A DNA stretch of 50,659 bases from contig CAIWRU010000114.1 of the NCBI GenBank assembly GCA_903915155.1, positions 1-50,659 on the forward strand, written 5' to 3'. Under the pieces are notes generated by a model. It saw only the letters and a list, made by a program, of their open reading frames with translations, had not been told where the DNA came from and did no database searches. Positions 9,162-18,711 of the stretch are shown piece by piece. The position numbers were made by a program, and so were the translations under genes. Within the stretch, counting starts at the first letter, position 1; each line of letters opens with the position of its first letter. Origin of the DNA: an uncultured Mucilaginibacter sp. (GTDB lineage Bacteria > Bacteroidota > Bacteroidia > Sphingobacteriales > Sphingobacteriaceae).

Positions 9162-9902
9162 TTAAAGGAGCATTTTATTTTTCAGCGGATAATCAAACAA
9201 CAATTTCTCAATGTAGGTTGTGCGCAGGGCATCTCTAAAAGCGGCTACATGCCTGGGGTGGTGCATATCGCTCGATATAAAATCTATCAACTGGTTATCT
9301 ATCAGCTGTTCTGCCATAGCCTTTACTTCTTTGCCATAGTACCCTGTTAATGAAATGGTATTAAGTTGAAAATCGCAACCCCAATCGTGCAGATTTTTAT
9401 ACTGTTCAAGTGTCATGTAGGTATATCTTTCGGGGTGGGCTAATATGGGTCGGTAGCCCAGGCTTTTCAATTTTTCTACAACGGGTATATAGTTTGGTGG
9501 CAGGCTTATAAATGAAAATTCAAAAAGCACATAATTGTCGCCCATCGTCATTAGCTGGTGGTTGTTGATGCGGGCTTCAAAAGTTTCGTCAAAGTAGTGT
9601 TCAGCAGCAGCTTCAATATCAATAACAATGTTTTCCTTTTTCAGTTCGGCTTTTAATATATTAAGCGCGTTGGTAATGGATTCCCTGTCATTGCGATAAA
9701 AATCTATCATGATGTGGGGAGTAGCAATAATTTTTTTTATGCCCAGCTCCATCATTTTCCTGATCAGGACGATCGATTCGGCGGGCGTTTGCGCACCATC
9801 ATCAATTCCTGGTAAAACATGCGAGTGCATATCAACAGCCACCGACTCGTAATTGAACGTGATGGTTTTCTTTACCGCCTTTTTCTTAAAAAACCCAAAC
9901 AT
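9162..9902 (-). CDS. CpsB/YwqE-type PHP phosphotyrosine phosphatase
   Basis: A 246-residue metal-dependent phosphatase of the PHP fold. The family removes phosphate from bacterial tyrosine kinases that control capsule and exopolysaccharide assembly. Visible motifs are DMHSHVLPGIDDGA (metal-binding His26 and His28), ATPHI, AAAEHYFDE, AHPERY and the C-terminal SSDMHHPRHVA. It is the last gene of a leftward run with galE, uxs and ugd, which fits a polysaccharide role. No BY-kinase or polymer export gene is in the window, so the direct substrate is unknown. Confidence 0.9.
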   Translation of the reverse strand: MFGFFKKKAVKKTITFNYESVAVDMHSHVLPGIDDGAQTPAESIVLIRKMMELGIKKIIATPHIMIDFYRNDRESITNALNILKAELKKENIVIDIEAAAEHYFDETFEARINNHQLMTMGDNYVLFEFSFISLPPNYIPVVEKLKSLGYRPILAHPERYTYMTLEQYKNLHDWGCDFQLNTISLTGYYGKEVKAMAEQLIDNQLIDFISSDMHHPRHVAAFRDALRTTYIEKLLFDYPLKNKMLL

Positions 9903-9935
9903 CCCTATTCATTAAGTACGCAATATTAAGCAATT

Positions 9936-10961
9936 TTAGCTTAATGGGTTTTCCGCAATATACTTTTCCCATTCCCATGCCGATTGCATCATCTCATCTA
10001 TCCCAAGTTGCGCACGCCAGCCCAGTTTATGTGCCGATTTTGTTACATCACCCCAAACCTTCTCCACATCACCTTCGCGGCGCGGGCCAATAATATAATT
10101 CAATTTTTCGCCTGTGGCGTTTTCAAAAGCATGAATAATTTGCAGCACGGTTGTACCCTGCCCGGTGCCAATATTAAACACATCGTAGCCGGTAAAATCA
10201 GGCTTTTCCATTAACCTTAAGGCGGCAACATGGGCCTTAGCAAGGTCAACTACGTGTATATAATCGCGTACGCAGCTGCCGTCGGCAGTATCATAGTCAT
10301 CGCCAAAAACAGTTAACTTTTCGCGTTTGCCTATGGCTGTTTGCGTTATAAACGGCACCAGGTTTTGCGGCACGCCAATGGGAAGTTCTCCTATCAGTGC
10401 TGTTTCATGCGCGCCTACGGGATTAAAATAGCGCAATGAAATCACTTTATAGTTCGTGCCCGAAGCCACCATGTCCTCCAAAACTTCTTCGGCTATTTGC
10501 TTGGTATTGCCATAGGGCGACTGTGCCTCTTTTACCTGTGCTGATTCGGTAACTGGTAATTCGTCGGGCTGGCCATAGACGGTGCAGCTTGACGAGAACA
10601 CAAAATTTAAAGCCTTGCCATAATAAGCGTCGAGCAAATTAAGCATGGAGAAAAAATTGTTGCGGTAATATTTTAATGGCTTATGTACCGATTCGCCAAC
10701 GGCTTTATATGCGGCGAAATGTATAATGCCTGAAACATCAGGCTCCATTTCGGCCAGTTTTTTTACAGCCGGTTCGTCAGAAAGGTCCAGCTTGTGGAAT
10801 TTGGGTTTGTACCCTATAATTTTAGTAAGCTGATCTAATATTTTAATATCCGAGTTCGACAGGTTATCAATAATTATAGGCTCGTAGCCTGCATTTACCA
10901 ATTCAACTACGGTGTGCGAGCCAATAAAACCCAAGCCGCCGGTTACTAATATTTTAGCCAT
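9936..10961 (-). CDS. galE: UDP-glucose 4-epimerase
   Basis: This NAD-dependent short-chain dehydrogenase/reductase interconverts UDP-glucose and UDP-galactose. The 341-residue protein has the Rossmann motif GGLGFIGSHT (residues 8-17), the FSSSCTVYG serine stretch at about 123-130, and the catalytic YxxxK as Y150-K154 (YGNTK). The substrate-binding segment RYFNPVGAH and the C-terminal GRREGDVEKVWGD are typical. It lies 2 bp downstream of uxs, consistent with one operon supplying nucleotide sugars for surface glycans. Confidence 0.95.
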   Translation of the reverse strand: MAKILVTGGLGFIGSHTVVELVNAGYEPIIIDNLSNSDIKILDQLTKIIGYKPKFHKLDLSDEPAVKKLAEMEPDVSGIIHFAAYKAVGESVHKPLKYYRNNFFSMLNLLDAYYGKALNFVFSSSCTVYGQPDELPVTESAQVKEAQSPYGNTKQIAEEVLEDMVASGTNYKVISLRYFNPVGAHETALIGELPIGVPQNLVPFITQTAIGKREKLTVFGDDYDTADGSCVRDYIHVVDLAKAHVAALRLMEKPDFTGYDVFNIGTGQGTTVLQIIHAFENATGEKLNYIIGPRREGDVEKVWGDVTKSAHKLGWRAQLGIDEMMQSAWEWEKYIAENPLS

Positions 10962-10963
10962 TA

Positions 10964-11947
10964 TTATTTATTGTAGTATGTAAAATCCTTATGCTGAATT
11001 TCTTTTTCAGGTAATGATTTAAAGTATTCGTAAGTTATTTTTAACCCTTCGCTGCGCGAAACTTTTGGCTCCCAGCCTAATATGCTTTTGGCCTTGGTTA
11101 TATCGGGGCGGCGTTGTTTAGGGTCGTCAGTAGGCAAAGGTAAGCTAATCATCTGCTGGTCGGTGCCGGTAAGTTTAATTATTTCCTCACCAAACTGGCG
11201 GATGGTAATTTCGTCAGGGTTTCCAATGTTCATCGGTTGTGCGTAATCGCTGTGCAGCAGGCGATATATGCCTTCAACCAAGTCGTCTACATAACAAAAT
11301 GAGCGGGTTTGCGAGCCGTCACCAAACATGGTCAGCGGTTCGCCCCTTAAGGCCTGGCCTATGAAAGCCGGTAATACACGCCCGTCATTTAGCCGCATAC
11401 GTGGGCCATATGTGTTGAATATGCGCACAATGCGTGTTTCCAAACCGTGGAAGGTATGATAAGCCATAGTAATAGCTTCCTGGAAGCGCTTAGCCTCGTC
11501 ATATACACCGCGCGGACCAACAGGATTCACGTTACCCCAATATTCTTCGGGCTGCGGATTAATGTTGGGGTCGCCGTAAACTTCGGAAGTTGAGGCTATA
11601 AGCATGCGGGCATTTTTATTGCGTGCCAAACCCAACAGGTTATGCGTGCCTAATGAACCTACTTTTAAAGTTTGGATCGGGATTTTTAAATAATCTATCG
11701 GGCTTGCCGGCGAAGCAAAGTGGAGTATATAATCCAGTTCGCCGGGGATAAACACAAACTTTGAAACATCGTGATGGTAAAACTCAAAGTTTTCCAGCTT
11801 AAATAAATGTTCAATATTGCGCAGGTCGCCAGTTATCAGGTTGTCCATACCAATAACATGGTAATCTTCCTTTATAAACCTGTCGCACAGGTGCGAGCCT
11901 AAAAATCCGGCGGCGCCGGTAACCAATACTATTTTACGTTTTGCCAT
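10964..11947 (-). CDS. uxs: UDP-glucuronate decarboxylase (UDP-xylose synthase)
   Basis: The enzyme converts UDP-glucuronate to UDP-xylose with bound NAD. The 327-residue SDR protein shows [10 protein letters not shown] (residues 11-20), the HFASPASP stretch near 76-83 that is characteristic of UXS and not of epimerases, TSEVYGDP, and the catalytic pair Y149 and K153 (YDEAK). Its start codon overlaps the last base of ugd, whose product is its substrate. The order ugd-uxs-galE therefore makes biochemical sense as an operon. A dTDP-glucose dehydratase is the main alternative, but the HFASPASP motif and the neighbour argue against it. Confidence 0.92.
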   Translation of the reverse strand: MAKRKIVLVTGAAGFLGSHLCDRFIKEDYHVIGMDNLITGDLRNIEHLFKLENFEFYHHDVSKFVFIPGELDYILHFASPASPIDYLKIPIQTLKVGSLGTHNLLGLARNKNARMLIASTSEVYGDPNINPQPEEYWGNVNPVGPRGVYDEAKRFQEAITMAYHTFHGLETRIVRIFNTYGPRMRLNDGRVLPAFIGQALRGEPLTMFGDGSQTRSFCYVDDLVEGIYRLLHSDYAQPMNIGNPDEITIRQFGEEIIKLTGTDQQMISLPLPTDDPKQRRPDITKAKSILGWEPKVSRSEGLKITYEYFKSLPEKEIQHKDFTYYNK

Positions 11948-13257
11948 TAGCCTATTACTTTTCTGCCTATACTGTTATAATAAAAACCATAGTCCTTCAT
12001 TCTTTCCAGGTCGTACAGGTTACGACCGTCAAACACAACAGGTGCTTTCAGTTTTTCCTTCATAAAGTCAAAATCCGGTGTGCGGAATACCGGCCATTCG
12101 GTTACTATAAGTAACGCATCGGCATTTTCAAGTGCATCATAACGATTTTCAGAGTAGCCTATTTTATCACCCAACAATTTTTTAACGTTCGGCATACCTT
12201 CGGGGTCAAATGCCACAATAGTAGCTCCATCCTTCAGTAATTCCTCAATAATGTATAAAGCAGGTGCTTCGCGTATATCATCGGTATCAGGTTTAAAGGC
12301 CAAACCCCAAAGTGCAAATTTTTTGCCTTTTAAGCCTTCTTTGTAATAAGCGCGCATTTTTTCAACCAGTACTTTTTTCTGTATGGTATTAACATCCATC
12401 ACAGCATTTAGTATCTTAAAATCGTAATTGTTTTCTTCTGCCGATTTTCCAAGCGCCTGTACATCCTTAGGGAAGCAGCTGCCACCGTAACCAATGCCCG
12501 AAAATAAGAAGCGTTTGCCTATGCGTTCATCGGCACCAATACCGCGCCTAACCATGTCAACATCGGCACCAACCCGTTCGCACAGGTTGGCGACCTCGTT
12601 CATAAACGATATTTTGGTGGCCAGGAATGAGTTGGCCGCATATTTTGTAAGCTCGGATGAACGCTCGTCCATAAATATTACCGGGTTACCCTGGCGAACG
12701 TAAGGGCCATATAATTCGGCCATTAGCTTGCGGGCGCGTTCGTCCATGGTACCCACAACCACGCGGTCGGGTTTCATAAAGTCATCCACAGCAACACCTT
12801 CCCGTAAAAATTCGGGATTTGATACCACTGCGCACTCAATAGTGGTATTTGCCTGCATTACAGCTTTCACTTTGTCAGCAGTACCAACCGGTACAGTTGA
12901 TTTGGTTACGATAACCTTGTATTCCTTAACCAACTTGGCTATATCCTTGGCTGCGCCAAGTACATAACTCAAATCGGCCGAACCATCACCACCCGGAGGG
13001 GTTGGCAGGGCAAGGAAAATAATTTTTGCGTCAGCAATCGCATCAGCAAGGTTAGTGGTGAATTGAAGCCTTTGTTCCTGGATGTTCCTATGGAAAAGTA
13101 TTTCGAGGCCGGGCTCATATATTGGCAATTTGCCGGCCTTCATCATTTCTACTTTTTCAGCATTTATATCAACGCAAATAACCTGGTTCCCGGTTTCTGC
13201 TAAACATGTGCCTGTAACAAGGCCTACGTATCCTGTTCCTACAACAGCTATTTTCAT
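11947..13257 (-). CDS. ugd: UDP-glucose 6-dehydrogenase
   Basis: Ugd oxidises UDP-glucose twice to UDP-glucuronate using NAD. The 436-residue protein opens with the NAD-binding [10 protein letters not shown] (residues 7-16). It carries the three domain signatures of the family: [25 protein letters not shown], and the catalytic cysteine at about residue 261 in [10 protein letters not shown]. The C-terminal [12 protein letters not shown] is also typical. It is the first gene of the leftward nucleotide-sugar operon and is divergent from kdtA, with only 62 bp between the two starts. Confidence 0.95.
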   Translation of the reverse strand: MKIAVVGTGYVGLVTGTCLAETGNQVICVDINAEKVEMMKAGKLPIYEPGLEILFHRNIQEQRLQFTTNLADAIADAKIIFLALPTPPGGDGSADLSYVLGAAKDIAKLVKEYKVIVTKSTVPVGTADKVKAVMQANTTIECAVVSNPEFLREGVAVDDFMKPDRVVVGTMDERARKLMAELYGPYVRQGNPVIFMDERSSELTKYAANSFLATKISFMNEVANLCERVGADVDMVRRGIGADERIGKRFLFSGIGYGGSCFPKDVQALGKSAEENNYDFKILNAVMDVNTIQKKVLVEKMRAYYKEGLKGKKFALWGLAFKPDTDDIREAPALYIIEELLKDGATIVAFDPEGMPNVKKLLGDKIGYSENRYDALENADALLIVTEWPVFRTPDFDFMKEKLKAPVVFDGRNLYDLERMKDYGFYYNSIGRKVIG

Positions 13258-13319
13258 AAGGGTATAATGTAATTATATGTTATTACTTTTATGGCGACTA
13301 AGATAATCAATCAAATCTA

Positions 13320-14537
13320 ATGCTACTAATATACAATATCGGCGTCCGTTTGTATTTTTTTGCTATTTATTTTGCATCCTTTATCAATAAAAAGGCCAAG
13401 CTTTGGATAAATGGCAGAAAAAACATCTTGTACGCAAAAGATGGAAAAAGTGTTTGGTTTCATTTTGCTTCATTAGGCGAATTTGAACAGGGACGGCCAG
13501 TTTTAGCGTATTTTAGAAAAACATACCCCGAAAAAAAAATAGTTGTCACCTTTTTTTCGCCTTCGGGCTATGAGATACGGAAAAATACGCCGTTGGCCGA
13601 TGCTGTGTATTATCTTCCCCTTGATACGGCATCAAATGCCCGTAAATTTATTGACGCCATACAGCCTGAAATAGCCATTTTTACCAAATATGAATACTGG
13701 TATTATTTTTTTTATGAATTAAATCAGCGCGATGTGTCCCTGTACATTATTTCGGGCATATTCAGGCCGGAGCAGGTGTTTTTTAAGTGGTATGGGGCCT
13801 TGCATCGTAAAATATTAACATTTGTTACTTGTTTTTTTGTGCAGGATGAAGCCTCAAAACAATTACTGCACAATATAGGCATAAACAACGTAAAAGTTAG
13901 TGGTGACACCCGGTTCGACAGGGTATGGGCCAACGCACAGGCACCCAAAGAGCTGCAGGTTGTAAATAGTTTTAAAAATAATCACAAATTATTTATTGCA
14001 GGTAGCACATGGCCCGCTGATGAAAAGCTGGTAGCCAGTCTGGTATTAGATTATGCCGACTGGAAATTCATATTCGCACCTCATGAAATTAATGAAGAAA
14101 AGATAAATATACTAATGGCCTTGCTTCCCGATAATTCGGCCATAAGGTATTCGCAGCTTGACGGCACCCACCTGCCGCTTACCAATTATCAAACGCTTAT
14201 TATTGATAACATTGGGATGTTATCGTCCCTGTATCAATACGCCGATATTGCTTTTATAGGCGGCGGCTTTGGCGTAGGGATACACAACACGTTAGAAGCA
14301 GCAGCTTTTGGCTTGCCTGTTATTTTCGGGCCGAATTATGAAAAATTTAAAGAAGCCCGGGATACGGTAGCTCAAAAAATAGGTTTTACTATTAGTAGTG
14401 AACCTGAACTAAAAAGTACCGTGGCTTATTTGGTGGAAGACAATGTGCGTTATAAAGCCATTTGCGAAAAAGTGCGCGATTATGTGAAAGAGAATACCGG
14501 TGCGACGGAAATAATTTTAAAGAATATTCATTTTTAG
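13320..14537 (+). CDS. kdtA: 3-deoxy-D-manno-octulosonic acid (Kdo) transferase
   Basis: KdtA (WaaA) adds Kdo to lipid A precursor at the inner membrane. The 405-residue GT-B glycosyltransferase begins with a membrane-anchoring hydrophobic stretch (about 4-22). It continues with the acceptor-site motif FHFASLGEFEQGRP, whose Glu54 is the likely catalytic base position. It has IAGSTWPADE at the start of the C-terminal lobe, then FIGGGFGVGIHNTLEAAAFG and FGPNYEKFKEA, the donor-binding signature. It is divergent from the nucleotide-sugar operon, which keeps envelope-glycan genes together. The next gene starts 2 bp after the stop. Confidence 0.95.
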   Translation: MLLIYNIGVRLYFFAIYFASFINKKAKLWINGRKNILYAKDGKSVWFHFASLGEFEQGRPVLAYFRKTYPEKKIVVTFFSPSGYEIRKNTPLADAVYYLPLDTASNARKFIDAIQPEIAIFTKYEYWYYFFYELNQRDVSLYIISGIFRPEQVFFKWYGALHRKILTFVTCFFVQDEASKQLLHNIGINNVKVSGDTRFDRVWANAQAPKELQVVNSFKNNHKLFIAGSTWPADEKLVASLVLDYADWKFIFAPHEINEEKINILMALLPDNSAIRYSQLDGTHLPLTNYQTLIIDNIGMLSSLYQYADIAFIGGGFGVGIHNTLEAAAFGLPVIFGPNYEKFKEARDTVAQKIGFTISSEPELKSTVAYLVEDNVRYKAICEKVRDYVKENTGATEIILKNIHF

Positions 14538-14539
14538 CG

Positions 14540-15280
14540 ATGAGAAACTACCTGTTATTAATTTTGTTAGTTACCAATATCAGTGCATGGTCGCAGAAGC
14601 CCCAAAAAACTACTGTTTATAAAACAATAAGAACTTTATATACTGATTTGAATAATGATGGTAAGATGGATATGATCATTCTTAGCGATAATGGTTTAGA
14701 CGGAAGTTTTAACCGTATAACCATAAAGCTGGCCGGCTTTCAAAAGCAGTCATTTAAAGCCAAACAGTATTGGGCGAATTTTGACAGTTTGTTTCTGAAA
14801 AGGAATAAAAACCTTGTTCACTCAAACTTGCTTTTTATTAAAAAAACTAATAAACATACGGCAATATTACTTTGGGGCGGTTTAGATGGAGCTGGTTATG
14901 GAATAGAGTTTTCGATAATTAATATTGAAAATAACAAGGTCAAAATGGTTTTTGACCCTGGTAATAGTAAAAATGATGCAATAGATGTAGAGTGCCCAAC
15001 CTCACTTGTTGATCTTAAAGGTGATGGGCGGCTATGTTTTATTTTTAAAGGAATAGGCGAATTTGATAAGATACTAAAACATGGGAAAACGGGCTCATAT
15101 ACACCATATTGGGTATACCCGGTTTACGATAGCTGTAAATTAAATAAACCTTTAACAAAAGCTTACAACGAAAAGCATTATGTATTTGCAGGGTATGATT
15201 ACAGCGAAAATATCAGTATTTATTATCCGGATAACGGTGGAAAACCTAGGATTTGGAAAATAACGCATAACAAGGAATGA
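14540..15280 (+). CDS. Secreted protein with one Ca-binding-like DxNxDGxxD loop
   Basis: The best start is the ATG at 14540, 2 bp after the kdtA stop. It gives 246 residues and a clean signal peptide (MRNYLLLILLVTNISAWSQ); a longer reading frame would run back inside kdtA and lose the signal. Residues 36-43 or so read DLNNDGKMD, a calcium-loop pattern seen in FG-GAP/VCBS-type repeats, and a second weaker DLKGDGRL occurs later. No enzyme motif is seen. It is coupled to the acyltransferase gene by an ATGA overlap, so it may serve the same envelope or pigment process, but its function is unknown. Confidence 0.75.
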   Translation: MRNYLLLILLVTNISAWSQKPQKTTVYKTIRTLYTDLNNDGKMDMIILSDNGLDGSFNRITIKLAGFQKQSFKAKQYWANFDSLFLKRNKNLVHSNLLFIKKTNKHTAILLWGGLDGAGYGIEFSIINIENNKVKMVFDPGNSKNDAIDVECPTSLVDLKGDGRLCFIFKGIGEFDKILKHGKTGSYTPYWVYPVYDSCKLNKPLTKAYNEKHYVFAGYDYSENISIYYPDNGGKPRIWKITHNKE

Positions 15281-15909
15281 TCCGGCCTAAAAACAACCCA
15301 ATTATATACTGGTTTCTTCGTAATTACGTAATATGGCGGGTTGGGAAACACTTTCATCAACTTTTATTTAATAGTATCGACGTTGATAAAAACAGGTCTA
15401 TCCTGCTCATAGCCAATCATTATAGCTTTTGGGATGCGCTGGTGCTTTTTTGCGTTGGCGACCAACTGTTCAAAAAAAAATTTCATATAATGCTATTGGA
15501 AGAAACTTCGCGCAAGGAACCTTTTTTAAAATATGGTGGCGCATTTTCGGTAAATAAAAACACGAAGGATATATTATTGTCGCTCGACTATGCTGCAAAA
15601 CTGTTAGACGACCCGAACAACCTTGTACTGATATTCCCGCAGGGACGACTCTATCCCAATTTTACCGCAGATATCTATTTCGAAAAGGGTGTACAACGGA
15701 TAATAGATAAAGCGCGGGGGAAATTTCAATTGGTGCTTGCCGCCGCCTTTATTCAATATTTTAAACACATAAAACCTACGGCTACTGTTTATTTAAAAAC
15801 AGAAAACGTAATTTATGCCGGTAAAAGCATAACCGAACTGCAAAATGCCTATCAGCAGCATTTCAACGCTTCAAAACAATTACAAACCGAAATTGACGTC
15901 GAACAGTGA
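15277..15909 (+). CDS. PlsC-like acyltransferase, probably carotenoid-linked
   Basis: A 210-residue member of the glycerolphosphate acyltransferase fold. The catalytic HX4D motif is H48-YSFW-D53 in ANHYSFWDA. The usual FPEGTRS block is replaced by FPQGRLYP, so the canonical glutamate is glutamine, and the protein is short. Together with the following glycosyltransferase and CruF genes, this suggests acylation of a carotenoid glycoside and not phosphatidic acid synthesis. It starts inside the previous stop (ATGA) and its own stop overlaps the next GTG start, so four genes look translationally coupled. Confidence 0.82.
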   Translation: MIRPKNNPIIYWFLRNYVIWRVGKHFHQLLFNSIDVDKNRSILLIANHYSFWDALVLFCVGDQLFKKKFHIMLLEETSRKEPFLKYGGAFSVNKNTKDILLSLDYAAKLLDDPNNLVLIFPQGRLYPNFTADIYFEKGVQRIIDKARGKFQLVLAAAFIQYFKHIKPTATVYLKTENVIYAGKSITELQNAYQQHFNASKQLQTEIDVEQ

Positions 15910-17000
15910 TCATTGCCATATATATAACATTTGTTTTTTTAGCACTGCGCTTTACGGTAACGCTGTTCAATTTTATGTCGAACCCAAAGCTGCCGCACAT
16001 TAAAATGCCAAGCGACCATTTAGTGTCGATTTTAATACCTGTACGTAACGAGGAAGACAATATACTAACCCTTCTAAGTTCTATCGTCGCCCAGGACTAT
16101 GAAAATTACGAAGTGCTTATTTTGGATGATAATTCAGAAGATAATACATTCAAAGTCTGCTCGGACTTTGCGGCAAAGCACCATCGGTTTAAAGTAATAA
16201 AAGGCGAACCGCTGCCTTACGATTGGCTGGGTAAAAATTATGCCTGCTACCAATTAGCCCAACACGCCGCAGGTGATTATTTTTTGTTTTTAGATGCCGA
16301 CGACAAAGTATACAACCTTTTAATAAACAGCGCCGTACACCGCATGCGCACGTTTCGGCTGGGCCTGCTTAGTTTATTCACCAACCAGCAAATGGATACA
16401 CTGGGCGAAAAACTGGTAGTGCCCCTTATGCATTATATTTTATTGAACCTGTTACCGCTACGGTTGGTGTATTTAATTAAAAACAGCACAGTTGCCGCAG
16501 CAAGTGGGCAGTTCATGTTGTTTGATGCCAACGTTTACCGCCAGCAGCAATGGCACAAACAGGTTAAGGAAAGGGTTGTTGAAGATGTTGAAATAATGCG
16601 CGCGGTAAAATCAGCCGGTTATAATGGCGAGGCTTTGCTGGCAAATGGCATGATCAGTTGCCGCATGTATAAAAATTATACCGAAGCCGTTAACGGTTTT
16701 AGTAAAAATTTTCTGGCTGCATTTAATTATAGTATAATTACGCTATTAATTTACCTGGTAATAGTTATTGGCGGCCCTATGATAGTGATAACCACACTAA
16801 ATCCGCAGCTAATATTATTTATGTGTGGATTAATTTTGTTAACGCGTATCATGATTTCATTATCTTCGCACCAAAACACATTATTAAATGTGCTTTTGCA
16901 CCCCGTGCAAATGATAAACCTTACATTGATTGCTTTTTTAGCCATACAAAAATATTTAACCAAAACAACGGTTTGGAAGGGCCGCAGGATTGAAACTTAA
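15906..17000 (+). CDS. Family 2 glycosyltransferase, carotenoid-type
   Basis: The 364-residue protein has an N-terminal hydrophobic anchor and a GT2 catalytic domain: SILIPVRNEEDNI, LDDNSEDNT, the DxD-type metal site FLDADDKV, and VVEDVEIMRAVK as the acceptor-side ED motif. Two or three C-terminal transmembrane helices follow. The start is a GTG overlapping the previous TGA. The architecture resembles CrtQ/CruC-like enzymes that glycosylate hydroxylated carotenoids. The neighbours (acyltransferase before, CruF-like hydratase after) support that reading, but the acceptor is inferred only from context. Confidence 0.85.
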   Translation: MIIAIYITFVFLALRFTVTLFNFMSNPKLPHIKMPSDHLVSILIPVRNEEDNILTLLSSIVAQDYENYEVLILDDNSEDNTFKVCSDFAAKHHRFKVIKGEPLPYDWLGKNYACYQLAQHAAGDYFLFLDADDKVYNLLINSAVHRMRTFRLGLLSLFTNQQMDTLGEKLVVPLMHYILLNLLPLRLVYLIKNSTVAAASGQFMLFDANVYRQQQWHKQVKERVVEDVEIMRAVKSAGYNGEALLANGMISCRMYKNYTEAVNGFSKNFLAAFNYSIITLLIYLVIVIGGPMIVITTLNPQLILFMCGLILLTRIMISLSSHQNTLLNVLLHPVQMINLTLIAFLAIQKYLTKTTVWKGRRIET

Positions 17001-17643
17001 TACCCAGGCATTATCAAGGGACGACCAACAAAAAATTATTATTACTGTTGTAGCGTTTCATGTAGTAGGGATTATTGGCCTGTTTCTCCCGTTTTCGCAC
17101 GGGCTTTTCCTTATGCTGGTACCCTGGCATTTGCTGTTTATGCTGGCTATAGTATGCGGCAGTCACCGGCCAACCACGGGCTCGTTATTTGCATTTGCAG
17201 GCATTATATATGTTTTGGCCTACATTGCCGAATGGGTTGGCGTAAATACCAAAGACTTGTTTGGCGATTATGCTTACAGCGATGTACTGGGCGTAAAATT
17301 GGATGGCGTACCCTTCATTATAGGCGTTAACTGGTTTTTACTGGTTTATTCAACAGGAATTTTAATGAAACGGAGCCGCGTGCGCAGCGTAATTATCCGC
17401 GTAATATTGGGCGCGCTGCTATTGGTTTTGCTCGATGCTTTTATTGAGCCAGTTGCTGTACGCTACAACTACTGGCGCTGGGACCATGATATTATCCCCC
17501 TTAAAAATTATATAAGCTGGTTTTTAGTGAGCGCCGTGATGCTTACAATTTTTGAACTGTTTAAGTTTAAAAAACAAAGCATAGTGGCACCTGTGTTTTT
17601 GCTGGTGCAGTTTTTATTCTTCATTATCCTTTGGATACTGTAG
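16990..17643 (+). CDS. CruF-like carotenoid biosynthesis protein (DUF422)
   Basis: A 217-residue polytopic membrane protein with six or more hydrophobic segments. Conserved features of the CruF/DUF422 carotenoid hydratase family are AEWVGVNTKDLFGDYAYS, LGVKLDGVPFIIGVNW, the acidic LLDAFIEPVAV, and YNYWRWDHDIIPLKNYISWF. CruF adds water across the 1,2 double bond of a psi end group and so creates the hydroxyl that can later be glycosylated. The likely start is a TTG overlapping the glycosyltransferase end by 11 bp. A heterodimer-type lycopene cyclase is less likely on these motifs. Confidence 0.85.
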   Translation: MKLNTQALSRDDQQKIIITVVAFHVVGIIGLFLPFSHGLFLMLVPWHLLFMLAIVCGSHRPTTGSLFAFAGIIYVLAYIAEWVGVNTKDLFGDYAYSDVLGVKLDGVPFIIGVNWFLLVYSTGILMKRSRVRSVIIRVILGALLLVLLDAFIEPVAVRYNYWRWDHDIIPLKNYISWFLVSAVMLTIFELFKFKKQSIVAPVFLLVQFLFFIILWIL

Positions 17644-17704
17644 AGACGCGATACCTCGCGTCTCTCAGAATATTCATAATAAGACGCAAGTGTTGCGTCT
17701 CTAC
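17640..17704. repeat. Nested inverted repeat with two hairpins
   Basis: The outer arms GTAGAGACGC (17640-17649) and GCGTCTCTAC (17695-17704) are perfect complements. Inside are two smaller hairpins: GAGACGCGA/TCGCGTCTC (17643-17651 with 17656-17664) and AGACGCAA/TTGCGTCT (17682-17689 with 17693-17700). It starts at the CruF stop codon. It may terminate the carotenoid transcript, but the repeated AGACGC words look like a mobile palindromic repeat. Confidence 0.7.
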
Positions 17705-17732
17705 AGGTATTCTTTTCTGTATTATTTTACCG

Positions 17733-17740
17733 TAAATTTG
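17733..17740 (+). promoter_or_regulatory. -7 box immediately before ispH
   Basis: TAAATTTG is an exact TAnnTTTG match, and only 7 bases separate it from the ispH ATG at 17748. Transcription would start within a few bases of the ATG, giving a leaderless or near-leaderless mRNA. Confidence 0.5.
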
Positions 17741-17747
17741 TAGCGCA

Positions 17748-18599
17748 ATGGGAAACTATAATTTACAGGTTACTATCGACCAGGATTCGGGCTTTTGCTT
17801 TGGGGTGGTTTACGCCATTGACATGGCCGAGGAAATACTGGAACAGGACGGTTACCTATATTGCCTGGGCGATATTGTGCATAACGATGAAGAAGTCGAG
17901 CGCCTGAAGGCAAAGGGCCTGCGCATTATTGAACATGCAGAGTTGCAGAACCTGTATAATGAAAAGGTACTCATCCGCGCACACGGCGAAGCGCCCGATA
18001 CTTACCGCCTTGCTTTGGAGCATAATATTACGCTGATTGATGCCTCATGCCCCGTTGTGTTGAAATTGCAAAACCGCATTAAATCATCGTTCGACTCGAA
18101 CGAAAAGATACTCATATTCGGTAAACACGGCCATGCCGAGGTTATTGGCCTGCAAGGGCAAACTAATAATGAAGCCCTCGTTTTCCAGGATATAGCGGAG
18201 CTTGATAATGTAGAACTGCCGCATAACATCACCCTTTATAGCCAAACCACCAAAAGCATGGAGAAGTTCTATGGCATAAAGGAAGAACTGCTAGCCCGCG
18301 GCTACGACCTTAAAGCCAATGATACCATTTGCCGCCAGGTAAGCAACCGCGATAAGGACCTGCCAAAGTTTGTTAAGCAGTTTGATAAAATAGTTTTTGT
18401 GTCGGGCCGCAAATCATCCAATGGCAAGGTGTTGTACGAGGTATGTTTAAAAAATAATCCTAATACTTATTTTATATCATCGTCAAGTGAGCTTGATAAA
18501 AGCCTGTTTTCCCCTGGCGATAAGGTGGGCATAGCCGGCGCCACCTCAACCCCGATGTGGCTGATGCAGGAAGTAAAGGCGGAACTGGAGAAGTTTTAG
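17748..18599 (+). CDS. ispH: 4-hydroxy-3-methylbut-2-enyl diphosphate reductase
   Basis: IspH (LytB) performs the last step of the methylerythritol phosphate pathway, producing IPP and DMAPP for isoprenoids. The 283-residue protein is of the short type. The three cluster-binding cysteines are at about C17 (SGFCFGV), C101 (DASCPVV) and C195 (DTICRQV). The substrate-binding motifs IRAHGEAP, FGKHGHAEV, SQTTKS and SSNGKVL are present. It is between CruF-like and crtW genes, so precursor supply is grouped with carotenoid tailoring, but it has its own promoter box. Confidence 0.96.
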   Translation: MGNYNLQVTIDQDSGFCFGVVYAIDMAEEILEQDGYLYCLGDIVHNDEEVERLKAKGLRIIEHAELQNLYNEKVLIRAHGEAPDTYRLALEHNITLIDASCPVVLKLQNRIKSSFDSNEKILIFGKHGHAEVIGLQGQTNNEALVFQDIAELDNVELPHNITLYSQTTKSMEKFYGIKEELLARGYDLKANDTICRQVSNRDKDLPKFVKQFDKIVFVSGRKSSNGKVLYEVCLKNNPNTYFISSSSELDKSLFSPGDKVGIAGATSTPMWLMQEVKAELEKF

Positions 18600-18711
18600 C
18601 CCACGGCCCCCTGACCGCGTGCCGCCCTTAGCTTTAGCGGTGGCGCAAGGGGATGTTTATCGGCATACGGAAAAATATAAATCATTTCCCTTACTACCGT
18701 GTTAGATAGTA

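Noticed and set aside
14462..14539. Upstream extension of the secreted 246-residue protein into kdtA
   Set aside because: The extension lies within the KdtA coding sequence in another frame, and the ATG at 14540 begins a proper signal peptide.
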